Source of the DNA: Alicyclobacillus sp. SO9 | GTDB taxonomy: Bacteria > Bacillota > Bacilli > Alicyclobacillales > Alicyclobacillaceae | Length of the DNA stretch: 64,000 nt | Assembly: GCF_016406125.1 (NCBI RefSeq) | Contig: NZ_CP066339.1 | Span: 5,132,105-5,196,104, forward strand | Direction of reading: 5' to 3' | Shown: piece after piece, positions 53,355 to 63,455 of the stretch | How positions within the stretch are numbered: the first letter of the stretch is position 1 | Layout: the number at the start of each line of letters is the position of its first letter | Position numbers and translations under genes: made by a program | The notes under the pieces: generated by a model | Database searches by the model: none | Told to the model about the DNA's origin: nothing | Seen by the model: the letters and a program-made list of their open reading frames with translations, nothing else

Positions 53355-54218
53355 TCACCCCTGTTCTGTCCGTTGAACCAATAAATCCATGATGCGGTCT
53401 AAGTCATCGTCTGAGAAATACTCAATCTCGATTTTTCCTCTTTTCTTCCCCCTATGGATTTTAACTGAAGTCCCAAGAAACTGCTGAAATTTTTCTTCAT
53501 AATGCAAATAAGGGTTTTGTTTCGGCGGTTTAGCTGTTTCACGTGAAACAGGTTTATCTTTTTGTTTATAGATTAAGCGTTCCAATTCGCGAACACTATA
53601 CTCGCCTTTCACCGTCCGATCGGCCAAGTATTGCTGCTGCTCTTCTTCCGCTATCGCCAGTAGAGCCCTGGCGTGTCCCATTGACAGTGTTCCACGTGAA
53701 ACATGGTCACGAATCCCTTGAGGCAGTTGCAGTAACCTCAACATGTTTGCTACGTGACTCCGGCTCTGCCCCACCCTTTGAGCCAGCTGTTCCTGCGTCA
53801 AGTTACACTTGTGGAGAAGATTGGCGTATGCATCCGCAATTTCAATTGCATTCAAGTCTTCCCTCTGAAGATTCTCAATAACGGCAACTTCCATTAACTG
53901 AACGTCACTCAAATCGCGAACCACAGCAGGAACACTTGTTAACCCTGTCATTTGTGCTGCTCGATATCTTCTCTCACCAGCAACAATATCATACCCTTTT
54001 ACGGCACTTCTTCTGACAATCAGCGGCTGAATAATGCCCTGTTCACGGATAGAATCCGCCAACTCCTGCAATTTCTCTTCGTTGAAAGTACGTCGTGGTT
54101 GATATGGATTTGGACGAAGATCCGTAACCTCAATGAGAGCAATGTGATCTTCTTCATTCACATCTAACTCAGGGATGAGCGCACTCAACCCTTTTCCTAA
54201 GCCACGCTTACTTTTCAA
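53355..54218 (-). CDS. parB: ParB/Spo0J chromosome partition protein
   Basis: 287 residues. Spo0J start KRGLGKGLSALIPELD, CTPase/ParB boxes (LRPNPYQPRRTF, IVAGERRYRAAQ), helix-turn-helix (LTQEQLAQRVGQSRSHVANMLRLLQLP) and a C-terminal dimer domain. Loads at parS and slides as a clamp. Overlaps the parA stop. Two parS sites lie inside the gene. Confidence 0.96.
   Translation of the reverse strand: MKSKRGLGKGLSALIPELDVNEEDHIALIEVTDLRPNPYQPRRTFNEEKLQELADSIREQGIIQPLIVRRSAVKGYDIVAGERRYRAAQMTGLTSVPAVVRDLSDVQLMEVAVIENLQREDLNAIEIADAYANLLHKCNLTQEQLAQRVGQSRSHVANMLRLLQLPQGIRDHVSRGTLSMGHARALLAIAEEEQQQYLADRTVKGEYSVRELERLIYKQKDKPVSRETAKPPKQNPYLHYEEKFQQFLGTSVKIHRGKKRGKIEIEYFSDDDLDRIMDLLVQRTEQG
53535..53550. 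other. parS site (perfect)
   Basis: TGTTTCACGTGAAACA, a perfect 16-bp parS palindrome inside parB, as in B. subtilis spo0J. Confidence 0.93.
53688..53703. other. parS site
   Basis: TGTTCCACGTGAAACA, 15 of 16 matches to parS, 153 bp from the perfect site, also within parB. Confidence 0.85.
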
Positions 54219-54978
54219 CGCGAATCACTTCCCTTGCCAAATCCATGTACGTTTCCGCACCCTTGGACTTAGGATCGTAGTGTTGAACAGGCTGACCGTA
54301 GCTAGGCGCCTCACTCAAGCGAACATTTCTAGGAATTACAGTTTGATACACCTTGTCTCGAAAATACTTCTTTACATCCTCAATTACCTGAAGGCCCAAA
54401 TTCGTCCTAGCATCCAACATTGTTAAAACAACCCCCTCAACCTCAAGGGATGTATTCAGATGCTTCTGTACCAACCGGATGGTATTCAATAACTGACTTA
54501 ATCCTTCTAAAGCGTAGTACTCACACTGGATTGGAATGAGAATAGAATCCGAAGCTGTGAGGGCATTCACTGTCAAGAGTCCCAACGATGGAGGACAGTC
54601 AATGATAATATAGTCGTATTCATTTCGCAGCGACTGAATTGCTCGTCTCAGCCGAACCTCTCTCGATATCGTCGGGACTAACTCAATCTCGGCTCCTGCG
54701 AGTTGGATTGTAGCAGGTAATAACGACAAGTTCCGAATTCCAGTGTCGATAATCGCGTCCTTTACTGGAACATCGTTAATGATGACATCATACACACAGT
54801 ATTTTACATCCGCCTTGTTTACCCCAATCCCGGATGTTGAATTCCCTTGAGGATCCACATCAATTAAGAGAACCTTTTTATCTAGCTCCGCTATCGAAGC
54901 AGTTAAATTCACGGCGGTTGTCGTCTTACCGACCCCACCTTTCTGATTCGCGACAGCAATTATTCGACCAGCGGTCAC
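54208..54978 (-). CDS. parA: ParA/Soj chromosome partition ATPase
   Basis: 256 residues. Deviant Walker A KGGVGKTTTAVNL, Walker A' DVDPQGNSTSG and Walker B IIDCPPSLGLL. Works with ParB in origin segregation and regulates DnaA. GTG start at 54978 behind GGAGGG. Confidence 0.96.
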   Translation of the reverse strand: MTAGRIIAVANQKGGVGKTTTAVNLTASIAELDKKVLLIDVDPQGNSTSGIGVNKADVKYCVYDVIINDVPVKDAIIDTGIRNLSLLPATIQLAGAEIELVPTISREVRLRRAIQSLRNEYDYIIIDCPPSLGLLTVNALTASDSILIPIQCEYYALEGLSQLLNTIRLVQKHLNTSLEVEGVVLTMLDARTNLGLQVIEDVKKYFRDKVYQTVIPRNVRLSEAPSYGQPVQHYDPKSKGAETYMDLAREVIRVEK

Positions 54979-55310
54979 TCAAGTGCCCTCCTTACAGGTA
55001 AAGCTGCATACACTAACATCCATTGTACTGCAAAACGAAACAGATTTGATTGTTTCATAGTAGTTTTCATAGACCTTTTTATTTCCACAAAACCAGCACT
55101 GAATTCCTGCCATGTAAATCATAAACTACGAGCTAGTAAATCGAAGTACTAGAGAGTATCCGTCAATTTAAATCTTTACCCCGCAATTCGCTTCTACACA
55201 TAAAAAAAGGGTGGCAAACCACCCCACGCTCACAGATAACTGCAGTTTGGAAAGCGAAACCCTAGTCCTGTCATGAACCAACCAGGCCGTCTCCAAATAT
55301 AAACTCTTCT
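54979..55310. other. Intergenic region between noc and parA
   Basis: About 330 bases. Contains the noc terminator (55202-55224) and the promoter region of parAB. No gene or further element seen. Confidence 0.4.
55202..55224 (-). terminator. Rho-independent terminator after noc
   Basis: Minus strand GGGTGGTTTGCCACCC followed by seven T. A textbook terminator that separates noc from parAB. Confidence 0.88.
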
Positions 55311-56150
55311 TTACTGCGTCGACTTTGGTACCCGAATTACAAACTCATAGTACTCCGAGTCATCCTTCTCTTCACAGTTGACAGTCATCCCGCTTTTCTC
55401 AATCATAGACAACGATTCTCGGATTGTATTAACCGCAAGTCTGACATCCTTCGAAAGCCCTTTTCGTCGGGGTCTCTTTTTGTCCTTTTTCCCCTCCAGA
55501 TTCACCAATGCGTACTTAACTCGTTCTTCCATCGTTTTAACATTCCAATTGTACTCAATACAATTTTTCAGCAGTCCAATTTGCATTTCTTCATTTGGCA
55601 ATGCTAAAAGCGCCCTCGCATGTCGTTCAGTTATCTCCCGCTTCATCAATGCGTGCTGCACTTCTTCCGGCAAATGAAGCAGTCTTAATTTATTGGCGAT
55701 CGTCGATTGACCCTTTCCCAATCTCTGCGCCAGACTCTCTTGGGTCAAACCGTGAAGTTCCAACAACTGTTGGTAGGCCGCGGCTTCCTCAACCGGTGTC
55801 AGCCCCTCCCTCTGCAAGTTCTCAATTAAAGCTGCCGACGCTGTCTGAGCATCGTTCATCTCCTTCACAATCGCAGGAACCACTGTCCACCCAAGAAATT
55901 TCGCCGCTCGCCACCGTCTTTCACCTGCAATCAGCTCATAATGCCCATTCCGACGCCGCACTACGATTGGCTGAATCATCCCATGCGTCTGAATCGTTCG
56001 GGCAAGCTCTTGGATGGCATCTTCGTTAAAAATCGTGCGCGGCTGAAAAGGGTTTGAATAGATTTCCTCTACGTTAATGCTCACGACATTTGTATCACCA
56101 TCACTTTGCCCATCGCGAATGCCGACAATCTTACCCCAAGCCTCTCGCAT
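55311..56150 (-). CDS. noc: Noc nucleoid occlusion protein
   Basis: 279 residues, a ParB paralogue: VEEIYSNPFQPRTIF, IAGERRWRAAK, and helix-turn-helix LTQESLAQRLGKGQSTIANKLRLLHLP. Binds dispersed Noc sites and the membrane to keep FtsZ off the nucleoid. Lies between rsmG and parA as in Bacillus; the N-terminal amphipathic membrane helix (MREAWGKIVGIRD) is less obvious than in B. subtilis. Confidence 0.9.
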   Translation of the reverse strand: MREAWGKIVGIRDGQSDGDTNVVSINVEEIYSNPFQPRTIFNEDAIQELARTIQTHGMIQPIVVRRRNGHYELIAGERRWRAAKFLGWTVVPAIVKEMNDAQTASAALIENLQREGLTPVEEAAAYQQLLELHGLTQESLAQRLGKGQSTIANKLRLLHLPEEVQHALMKREITERHARALLALPNEEMQIGLLKNCIEYNWNVKTMEERVKYALVNLEGKKDKKRPRRKGLSKDVRLAVNTIRESLSMIEKSGMTVNCEEKDDSEYYEFVIRVPKSTQ

Positions 56151-56372
56151 TTGTTACCCCTCGATTCGTTTCTGATAAATTACTCTGATACTTGACGCAA
56201 CCCATCAGCATCGTTCTACCAACCTTGGCAGATTTCTTTACACTACTTTTCCAAATTCCGCTGTTCTTCGCTATATTCGACTTCAACTTTTATATTGCAG
56301 AATCCTTCTTCGACGACAAAGCTTCTAACATTTCGCCACAACATGACAGAATGTACCGTCTCTGCCGTTTCA

Positions 56373-57086
56373 TTAAAGCGGTTGCTTCTGAGGTACCCCG
56401 GCCCTTCTTGGATATTTCGCCGCAGTCAACTTGTCCACTTGTATCACAATCAGGGTACGGCTCCCCATCTCTCTTGGTAATGCAACTGCTTCAGAAGAAA
56501 CTACTCTCGCATTTAGTTCATTCAACGCATGTCTGGCATCAGTTATCTCATTTCCGACATCAGGACCTTTGTAGGCAACCACATGCCCGCCGGGCCGTGC
56601 AAAGGGGACCAGTAGTTCCGATAAAACATTTAATTTGGCCACAGCTCTCGCCAACACAATATCGTACTGGTTGCGATGCGGTTTCTGACGAGCAAATTCT
56701 TCAGACCTCGCATGAAAAATCTCTATATTATTCAAGTGCAATTCATCTCGCACGGCTTCAAGAAACTTCGTTCGCTTGTTTAAAGAGTCGCACAGTGTCA
56801 CACTTATGTCCGGTCTGCAGATAGCCAGAGGGAGCCCCGGCAGGCCAGCTCCTGTCCCCACATCAATGATGCGCCTGATTGGCTCTTCTGGGTCTGTAAA
56901 GATATCAATATCAAGCACACTCAAACTATCCCAAAAGTGCTTTATAAATACATCGTCTCGTCCAACGATGGCCGTCAAGTTCATACGCTCGTTCCATTCC
57001 ATCAGCATCTCGTAGTAGCGGATGAGCGCCCCTCTTTGGGACACCGTCGCAAATCTCGCCAGTAACTCTTCCACGGACTCAATCAT
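56373..57086 (-). CDS. rsmG: 16S rRNA G527 N7-methyltransferase RsmG
   Basis: 237 residues. Rossmann methyltransferase with [27 protein letters not shown] and [11 protein letters not shown]. Methylates G527 of 16S rRNA. Start overlaps the mnmG stop by 8 nt. Formerly gidB. Confidence 0.96.
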   Translation of the reverse strand: MIESVEELLARFATVSQRGALIRYYEMLMEWNERMNLTAIVGRDDVFIKHFWDSLSVLDIDIFTDPEEPIRRIIDVGTGAGLPGLPLAICRPDISVTLCDSLNKRTKFLEAVRDELHLNNIEIFHARSEEFARQKPHRNQYDIVLARAVAKLNVLSELLVPFARPGGHVVAYKGPDVGNEITDARHALNELNARVVSSEAVALPREMGSRTLIVIQVDKLTAAKYPRRAGVPQKQPL

Positions 57087-58974
57087 TTGCTGCCCTTCTC
57101 CTCGTATTCTCTAGGTACACTAATAGAATGGAGATATCTGCCGGTGTCACACCGGGTATCCGAGATGCTTGACCCACCGTCCGTGGTTTCACATCGTTTA
57201 ACTTCTCCCTGGATTCAATGGACAAGCTTGGCAGGTCATTGAAATCTAAACCCGTTGGAATTAGTTTTTCTTCCAGTCGCTTTTGCCGGTCAATTTCCTG
57301 TTGTTGCTTTTGAATATACCCGTGGTACTTCGTCTGAATTACTACCTGCTCTACAACATCCTTCGCTAAGTCAGCACTATCGCTTGGAATTGTCGGGTCC
57401 ATTTCCCGAATATGCTCGTACTCCACTTCAGGACGTCTTAAGAGTTGGTCCAATGTCGCCGCTTCAGCCAACTGCTGCGATTTTGCCTTAGAAAGAACGG
57501 GATTAGCCCGTTCAGGCTGTACCCTTACTCCAGCCAAACGCTTCCTTTCCTTCTCAATTGCTTCCCTTTTACTCATCATTCGATCGTACTTCTTATCACT
57601 TAATGGTCCCATAGTATGCCCGTATTCCATTAAACGCAGGTCTGCGTTATCATGACGAAGCAGCAAACGATACTCAGCCCTCGACGTCAAAAGCCGGTAT
57701 GGCTCGCTGGTTCCTTTAGTAACGAGATCGTCAATCATCACGCCAATATACGCGGCCGATCTCGGAAGTACTAAAGGCGGCTGAGACTTTACTTTGCGAG
57801 CGGCATTTATCCCTGCCATAATTCCCTGACCAGCCGCCTCTTCGTATCCTGACGTACCATTAATCTGACCAGCAGTGAAGAGACCTTGCACTAGTTTTGA
57901 TTCGAGGGTCGGCCACAATTGCGTGGGAACAATTGAATCGTATTCAATAGCATACCCGGGACGAAGCATCTCTGCCTGTTCTAACCCTGGTATCGTCCTC
58001 AACACGCCCAACTGAACATCTTCCGGAAGACTCGTGGACATTCCCTGAACATACCACTCGGCGGTTCCGTTTCCTTCCGGTTCAAGAAAAATTTGATGAG
58101 ACGGCCGATCTCTAAAACGGACAATTTTGTCTTCGATGGACGGACAATAGCGCGGACCCTTACCCTGTATCTCACCCGAAAACATAGGTGCCCGATGGAG
58201 ATTCTCCATTATTAAGGAATGTGAATTCTCATTTGTATATGTCAGCCAACAGGGAACTTGATCTCTCGGTGGAATATCTGTATCGAAAGAAAAATGTTGC
58301 GGTTCTGGGTCGCCAGGCTGTGCTGCCAAATCATCGAACCGAATCGAATTTCGATTGATCCGCGGCGGAGTTCCAGTCTTGAAGCGTACCATCTGAAAAC
58401 CCAAGTCTAGCAGCGAATCTGTGAGTTTAACTGCCGGCATTTGCCCGTTCGGTCCGCTCTCATAGGATACGTCTCCAATAAAGACCTTTCCTCGGAGATA
58501 CGTACCCGTCGTCAGCACCACAGACTTGCCGTGGTATTCTACACCAGATTTCGTAACAATGCCCTTAACGCTTCCCCCGTGAGTCAAAATCTCGTCAACC
58601 ATTCCCTGTTTCAAATCCAGACTTGGCTGTGTTTCCAGAGTGTACTTCATACTCAACCCGTACATTGTCTTGTCCGACTGTGCACGCAGCGCTTGAACCG
58701 CAGGCCCCTTACCCGTATTTAGCATCCTCATCTGCAAATATGTCTTGTCCGTATTACGCGCCATTTCACCGCCCAAGGCATCTATTTCTCGCACCACAAC
58801 CCCTTTGGCTGGACCCCCTATTGACGGATTGCAAGGCATATACGCAATCGTATCCAAATTGATTGTAATAAGAAGTGTTTTGCACCCAATCCTCGCTGAC
58901 GCCAAAGCGGCCTCAACTCCTGCGTGACCCGCACCTATCACAATCACTTCGTACTCACCGCCAACAAACCGCAA
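57079..58974 (-). CDS. mnmG: tRNA U34 carboxymethylaminomethyl synthase subunit MnmG
   Basis: About 631 residues. FAD motif [33 protein letters not shown], the [19 protein letters not shown] end. With MnmE installs the cmnm5 group on wobble U34. A GTG at 58983 overlaps the ribosome site AAGGAG, so the TTG at 58974, 8 nt after it, is the better start. Confidence 0.96.
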   Translation of the reverse strand: MRFVGGEYEVIVIGAGHAGVEAALASARIGCKTLLITINLDTIAYMPCNPSIGGPAKGVVVREIDALGGEMARNTDKTYLQMRMLNTGKGPAVQALRAQSDKTMYGLSMKYTLETQPSLDLKQGMVDEILTHGGSVKGIVTKSGVEYHGKSVVLTTGTYLRGKVFIGDVSYESGPNGQMPAVKLTDSLLDLGFQMVRFKTGTPPRINRNSIRFDDLAAQPGDPEPQHFSFDTDIPPRDQVPCWLTYTNENSHSLIMENLHRAPMFSGEIQGKGPRYCPSIEDKIVRFRDRPSHQIFLEPEGNGTAEWYVQGMSTSLPEDVQLGVLRTIPGLEQAEMLRPGYAIEYDSIVPTQLWPTLESKLVQGLFTAGQINGTSGYEEAAGQGIMAGINAARKVKSQPPLVLPRSAAYIGVMIDDLVTKGTSEPYRLLTSRAEYRLLLRHDNADLRLMEYGHTMGPLSDKKYDRMMSKREAIEKERKRLAGVRVQPERANPVLSKAKSQQLAEAATLDQLLRRPEVEYEHIREMDPTIPSDSADLAKDVVEQVVIQTKYHGYIQKQQQEIDRQKRLEEKLIPTGLDFNDLPSLSIESREKLNDVKPRTVGQASRIPGVTPADISILLVYLENTRRRAAND

Positions 58975-59009
58975 CGCTATCACTCCTTAACTCTTGATGT
59001 GTTCGTTCT

Positions 59010-60398
59010 CTATTTTCCGAGACAAAATCGCGAAAAGATTTCGTCCAATAGTTCTTCTCCGACTTCTTCACCTACAACCAATCCCAAACTAGCATAGGCC
59101 GATTGCAACTGAACTGCAATCATGTCCAGCGTTACACCCATTTGTGCGGCCGCTACCGCCTCTTGCAGTTCCGACTCAGCATCCTCAAGCAACCTTTTTT
59201 GCCTAGCGTTCGCCATATAGGTCAAGTCAGCCGCCTCAACGCTCCCGCCGAGTACCAAACGCTCCATTTCATCCTCCAAAGCTCCTAAACCATCGTGTTC
59301 TTTTGCAGAAATCTTCACAACAGCGCTGTCTCCCGCCAACCCGCGCAAACTCCCCTCATCCACGGCTTGCGGCAAGTCAGACTTGTTCACAACAATAATG
59401 CGATGAAGTTTCCTTGTCTCACTTAACAATAATAAATCATCCTGTTGCAACGGTTCATTACCATTTATCAGTACAAATACCAGTTCAGCCGTCTCCAAGA
59501 ATTCTCTCGATTTTGTTACGCCAATCTGCTCAACCACGTCCTCGGTTTCACGAATCCCGGCAGTATCTATCAAGCGGAAGGGAATGCCTCTTACATTTAC
59601 GTACTCCTCCAACACATCTCTTGTGGTACCGGGGAGTTCTGTTACAATCGCACGATCACGGCGAAGCAGCGCATTTAACAACGAAGACTTCCCTACATTC
59701 GGGCGGCCCAGGATTGCAGTCGCTACACCTTCCCGCAAAACCTGACCTATCCTGGCAGACTTGATAAGCTCCCTTATGTTACTTCCCAATCTGGTTCCTA
59801 CTTCTACAACCTGCGCGCAGGCAACGCTTTCTACATCGTGCTCAGGATAATCAATTGTTACCTCTACCTGTGCCTGCAGCGTCAGTAACTCTCTCCTCAT
59901 CGCACCCACACTGTCACTCAAATATCCCCTGACTTGACTGAGTGCACTCTGGGTTGCCTTATCGGTTTTGGAGCGAATTAAATCCATTACCGCTTCTGCC
60001 TGCGATAAATCGATGCGCCCATTCAGGAAAGCCCTCTTTGTGAATTCTCCTGGTTCTGCAGTTCTTGCTCCCGCTTTTAGTGTGCACTCCAGAACCTTCT
60101 GAAGTACCTGGATGCCGCCGTGTACTTGAAACTCCGCCACATCTTCAGCTGTATAGCTGTGAGGTCCCGGCATCCATAGAAGAATACACTCATCTATGAC
60201 CTCTTGTGTCCAGGGATCGACTATCAAACCATATTTAAATTGTCGCTTTGATACCTCTACTCCTACGTTCGAAGGTGTCCTAAAAATACTCTTCACCACT
60301 CGACTCGCATCACTTCCGCTCACGCGAACAATTCCCACAGAAGCCTCGCCAAGAGCAGTCGCGACTGCAGCAATTGTATCTGCCTCTGCAATAGCCAC
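59010..60398 (-). CDS. mnmE: tRNA modification GTPase MnmE
   Basis: 462 residues. N-terminal THF-binding domain (EADTIAAVATALGEASVGIV), G domain with GRPNVGKSSLLN, DTAGIRET and NKSD, and the C-terminal FCLGK motif with catalytic Cys. Partner of MnmG; the genes are adjacent. Confidence 0.97.
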   Translation of the reverse strand: MAIAEADTIAAVATALGEASVGIVRVSGSDASRVVKSIFRTPSNVGVEVSKRQFKYGLIVDPWTQEVIDECILLWMPGPHSYTAEDVAEFQVHGGIQVLQKVLECTLKAGARTAEPGEFTKRAFLNGRIDLSQAEAVMDLIRSKTDKATQSALSQVRGYLSDSVGAMRRELLTLQAQVEVTIDYPEHDVESVACAQVVEVGTRLGSNIRELIKSARIGQVLREGVATAILGRPNVGKSSLLNALLRRDRAIVTELPGTTRDVLEEYVNVRGIPFRLIDTAGIRETEDVVEQIGVTKSREFLETAELVFVLINGNEPLQQDDLLLLSETRKLHRIIVVNKSDLPQAVDEGSLRGLAGDSAVVKISAKEHDGLGALEDEMERLVLGGSVEAADLTYMANARQKRLLEDAESELQEAVAAAQMGVTLDMIAVQLQSAYASLGLVVGEEVGEELLDEIFSRFCLGK

Positions 60399-60518
60399 AC
60401 CTCTACACCTCTCTATATAAACTACAACCCTTCTCTCAGAGAAGGGCCGTACGAATCATCTATCTCACTTTATTAATTCAATTCTGCCTTTTCCCGCGAC
60501 TTAAATCTAGTTCTATTT

Positions 60519-61226
60519 CTAGGATGGTCTGATACCCAAAGATGGTCTGCTTCGCCTCCGGCCGCTTACACTTCCTACGCTCGAGTTTACCACCGGAATG
60601 ACAACTACCTTACGCTGGGGATCCACACCTTCACTGGTTGTCGTAACGTCATCTCGCCCTTGCAAATAAGTGTGAACCAATTTCCTATCAACCGCCGTCA
60701 TTGGTTCCAGTCCAACCGACCGTCGACTGCGCACAGCTCTTTGAGCAGCTCGTTCTGCAAGTCGTACAATGCTTTCCTTATGCCGCTCCCGATAACCACC
60801 TGCGTCAACCGTAAAGCGAATGTGACCATCCAAATTCTCTTGATTCGCAACGATATTCACCAAATACTGCAGAGAATCCAATGTAGCTCCGTGCCTCCCA
60901 ATAACAACAGGCATATCTGATTCGGAGCATTGAACATTCAACACCTGCTCTTTCTCGCTGCCAGTCTCTGCTTTGAGCAATCGAACTCTGCCTTCAATCC
61001 CCATCTTGCGCAGGGTTTCCATCAAAAATTCACGAGCTGTATCCTCTGGAGACAATGATACGGACACCTCAACCTCAGCGCCTCTACCGCCGATGATACC
61101 AAACAGCCCTCTCGAAGGTTCTTGCAGGACTTTAATGCTTGCCTGCGTGCGAGATACACCCAACTTCACTAAGGCTGAAGTAACAGCCTCCTCGACGGTC
61201 CGGCCTGTTGAGACGACACGTTTCAT
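60519..61226 (-). CDS. jag: Jag/KhpB RNA-binding protein
   Basis: 235 residues. Jag-N domain (MKRVVSTGRTVEEAVTSAL), KH domain with VVIGRHGATLDSLQYLVN, and R3H domain (PMTAVDRKLVHTYLQGRDDV). Binds RNA with KhpA; usually cotranscribed with spoIIIJ, here 175 nt downstream of yidC. Confidence 0.94.
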   Translation of the reverse strand: MKRVVSTGRTVEEAVTSALVKLGVSRTQASIKVLQEPSRGLFGIIGGRGAEVEVSVSLSPEDTAREFLMETLRKMGIEGRVRLLKAETGSEKEQVLNVQCSESDMPVVIGRHGATLDSLQYLVNIVANQENLDGHIRFTVDAGGYRERHKESIVRLAERAAQRAVRSRRSVGLEPMTAVDRKLVHTYLQGRDDVTTTSEGVDPQRKVVVIPVVNSSVGSVSGRRRSRPSLGIRPS

Positions 61227-61400
61227 ACTGAATCCCCCTCTTGAATTTGAAAGGAAATCCGGATTATCTTTGTCTTATCCAGAAAGTTGCTGTTATTAAA
61301 CAAACCCTTGTGACACAATATTAATTAGCAGCACGGTTTTATTCCTCAACTTTTTCATACTGCTCCGCATCAATGATACCGTACTCCAGATTACTCCTTT

Positions 61401-62645
61401 TTACTTCTCTTTTCTAGCGCTGCTTCCCTGCTTTTTCGAGCCGGATGATTTTGCAGACCCCTTGTTTGAGGTGCCAGAGGCACTTGGTGACCCAGAATTT
61501 GAAGTAGTCCCTGCTGACGAATCACCGGTCTGTGAAGTGCTCGCTTGTGTTGTCGAAGTCTCTCTCGTACTTTCAGACGCTCCAGTATCACTCTTGGAAC
61601 CAGAACCGCTGTCACCCGATGATGTACCTTTTGTCCTATTTGACCCGTTCGCCGTACCTTTGCTGTTCTTAGTTCCAGCGCCCTTGCTTCCTGCACTCTT
61701 ATTGCCTGTGCTCTTGTTGCCCGTGCCCTTGCTTCCTGTATTCTTGTTGCCTGCACTCTTGTTGCTCGTGCTTTTGCTTCTCGTAGACTTGCCGCTCGCA
61801 TTATTGTTACCTGCTGCTTTTGCCGGGATCTGACCCGCCTTTTTCTTCGTACCGACAGAACCACCGCTACTGCCAGCAGCAACCGTCCCCGCAGCAGCGG
61901 CTGTCTGTACAGGCCTAACCTTAACGAAGTAGCCTTGGGCTGCCGTAAAGACGTTCGTGTAAATCCAATACAGTGCCAAACCTGCTGGCATCCTGCTTCC
62001 AATGAAAAAGATGAAAACTGGCATAATAAACAGCATCATCTTCTGCTGCGAATCGTTCCCTGTCATCATCACCCGTGAAGACAAATACGTTGTGATGGCT
62101 GCCACAATCGGCAGAATATAGGTATGGTCATGGGTGCCTAGTTGAAATATTCCAAGAAAGGTACTGTTATTCAAAGGGACATTTCCTTCAATTGCACCAA
62201 ACAGAGCATACAAAACCGGCATCTGAATCAGCATCGGGAAACACCCAGCCATTGGATTGACACCGTGTTGCTGCCACAGTTTTGATGTCTCCTGCTGAAT
62301 CTTCTGGTTGTCACCCTTGTATTTGGCCCTAATCTTTTGTATCTCAGGTTGAATGGCCTGCATTGACCTTGTATGCCTCATCTGCTTGACAAAGAAAGGC
62401 AAAACAATGATTCGAACAATCACTGTGACAGCCAGCAGGGCCAGTCCGTAACTACCCCACAAGTGGTGTGCAAAAAAGTCTATTGAATGGGATACAACTT
62501 GCAACACGCTGCCCCAGAAGTTATGCGGCCACACTCCGGGCTTGGCGGGATACATTGAATGAATGCCGCACCCTGTCAGTGAAAAAACAAGCACAATACT
62601 AGATAACCACAACCACTTTGAACGTTTTTTAGTCTGACTCTGCAA
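61401..62645 (-). CDS. yidC: Membrane protein insertase YidC/SpoIIIJ with long repetitive tail
   Basis: 414 residues. Lipoprotein signal with lipobox LTGC (Cys near 26), five membrane helices, and conserved YGLALLAVTVIVRIIVLPFF and GCFPMLIQMPVLYALF. Inserts membrane proteins; SpoIIIJ also serves sporulation. After about residue 265 an unusual tail of roughly 150 residues is built of Gly/Ser/Thr/Asn/Lys repeats (GNKSTGNKSAGSKGAGTKN). Usual YidC tails are short and basic. It lies 12 nt downstream of yidD. Confidence 0.95.
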   Translation of the reverse strand: MQSQTKKRSKWLWLSSIVLVFSLTGCGIHSMYPAKPGVWPHNFWGSVLQVVSHSIDFFAHHLWGSYGLALLAVTVIVRIIVLPFFVKQMRHTRSMQAIQPEIQKIRAKYKGDNQKIQQETSKLWQQHGVNPMAGCFPMLIQMPVLYALFGAIEGNVPLNNSTFLGIFQLGTHDHTYILPIVAAITTYLSSRVMMTGNDSQQKMMLFIMPVFIFFIGSRMPAGLALYWIYTNVFTAAQGYFVKVRPVQTAAAAGTVAAGSSGGSVGTKKKAGQIPAKAAGNNNASGKSTRSKSTSNKSAGNKNTGSKGTGNKSTGNKSAGSKGAGTKNSKGTANGSNRTKGTSSGDSGSGSKSDTGASESTRETSTTQASTSQTGDSSAGTTSNSGSPSASGTSNKGSAKSSGSKKQGSSARKEK

Positions 62646-62657
62646 AAAAGTGTCCTC

Positions 62658-62882
62658 CTACTTCTCTTTGGGAGCTACGGGATCGTATCCCCCAGGATGC
62701 CATGGACCGCACTTCACAATACGACGGGTACCAAGCCAGCCGCCGCGCAAAACCCCATAAGTTTTTACAGCTTCCAGAGTGTACTCAGAGCACGTTGGAT
62801 AGAAACGACAGCGCCCAGGTAGAATTGGGGAAATTATCAGTTGGTAACCACGGATCAAACCCAATACAATCGCTCGAAACAT
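62658..62882 (-). CDS. yidD: Membrane insertion efficiency factor YidD
   Basis: 74 residues; the three-Cys pattern [19 protein letters not shown] and [12 protein letters not shown] are diagnostic. Peripheral membrane protein assisting YidC. Between rnpA and yidC. Confidence 0.96.
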   Translation of the reverse strand: MFRAIVLGLIRGYQLIISPILPGRCRFYPTCSEYTLEAVKTYGVLRGGWLGTRRIVKCGPWHPGGYDPVAPKEK

Positions 62883-62904
62883 TTACTGTCACTCCCAAGC
62901 ACAA

Positions 62905-63270
62905 TCATACCATGAACTTTGCCCTGCGTAATAGCTTCATCAAATCCGCGTCAAGCACCTGATATGATTGACCTTTTGCCCTTGTTCGACACACGATTAC
63001 AATGTCTACACACGGGAATTTATACCGCTTTGATAAATCGTGAAAACACTCTCTTAAAATTCTCTTCAAGCGATTTCTCTCTACAGCATTGCCTACCTTC
63101 TTACTCACTGAAAAACCTACACGGAATTCAGACTCACGGTTCCAGTACCAGTATAGAACGAAATGCGAACTTGCTGTAGACTTTCCCCTTCTAAATACTC
63201 GTCGGAAGTCACGGTTTTCCTTAAGTCGATGGATTGCCAGCAAGCCGCAATTCTTCCTTTCTATACGCAA
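62905..63270 (-). CDS. rnpA: Ribonuclease P protein component
   Basis: 121 residues. HRLKENRDFRRVFRRGK near the start and the RNR motif (GNAVERNRLKRILRECF). Protein cofactor of the RNase P ribozyme for tRNA 5' processing. TTG start at 63270 or the TTG ten codons on; neither has a strong ribosome site, as is common for rnpA. Confidence 0.94.
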   Translation of the reverse strand: MRIERKNCGLLAIHRLKENRDFRRVFRRGKSTASSHFVLYWYWNRESEFRVGFSVSKKVGNAVERNRLKRILRECFHDLSKRYKFPCVDIVIVCRTRAKGQSYQVLDADLMKLLRRAKFMV

Positions 63271-63301
63271 TTAAAACGGAAACAGACTTTTAATCAAAAA
63301 A

Positions 63302-63327
63302 AGACCACCGGAGTGGCCTCTTATGCT
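63302..63327 (-). terminator. Hairpin with T-run between rpmH and rnpA
   Basis: Minus strand GAGGCCACTCCGGTGGTC followed by seven T, right after the rpmH stop. Likely a partial terminator that lowers rnpA expression relative to rpmH. Confidence 0.75.
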
Positions 63328-63455
63328 GACAATACCCTTCTACCTCTGCGACGACGAGCGGCCAATACCTTGCGACCATTCTTCGTGCTCATGCGCTTCC
63401 GGAAACCATGAACCTTTTTCCGCTTACGCACATTTGGATTATAGGTCGGCTTCAT
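63321..63455 (-). CDS. rpmH: 50S ribosomal protein L34
   Basis: 44 residues: [20 protein letters not shown], then [20 protein letters not shown], the full family pattern. Strong ribosome site AAAGGGGGTGG before the ATG at 63455. First gene leftwards from oriC. Confidence 0.97.
   Translation of the reverse strand: MKPTYNPNVRKRKKVHGFRKRMSTKNGRKVLAARRRRGRRVLSA

Noticed and set aside
56192..56824. 210-codon plus-strand frame
   Set aside because: Mostly antisense to rsmG; no domain or ribosome site.
61462..61833. 123-codon plus-strand Leu/Pro-rich frame
   Set aside because: Antisense of the repetitive YidC tail.
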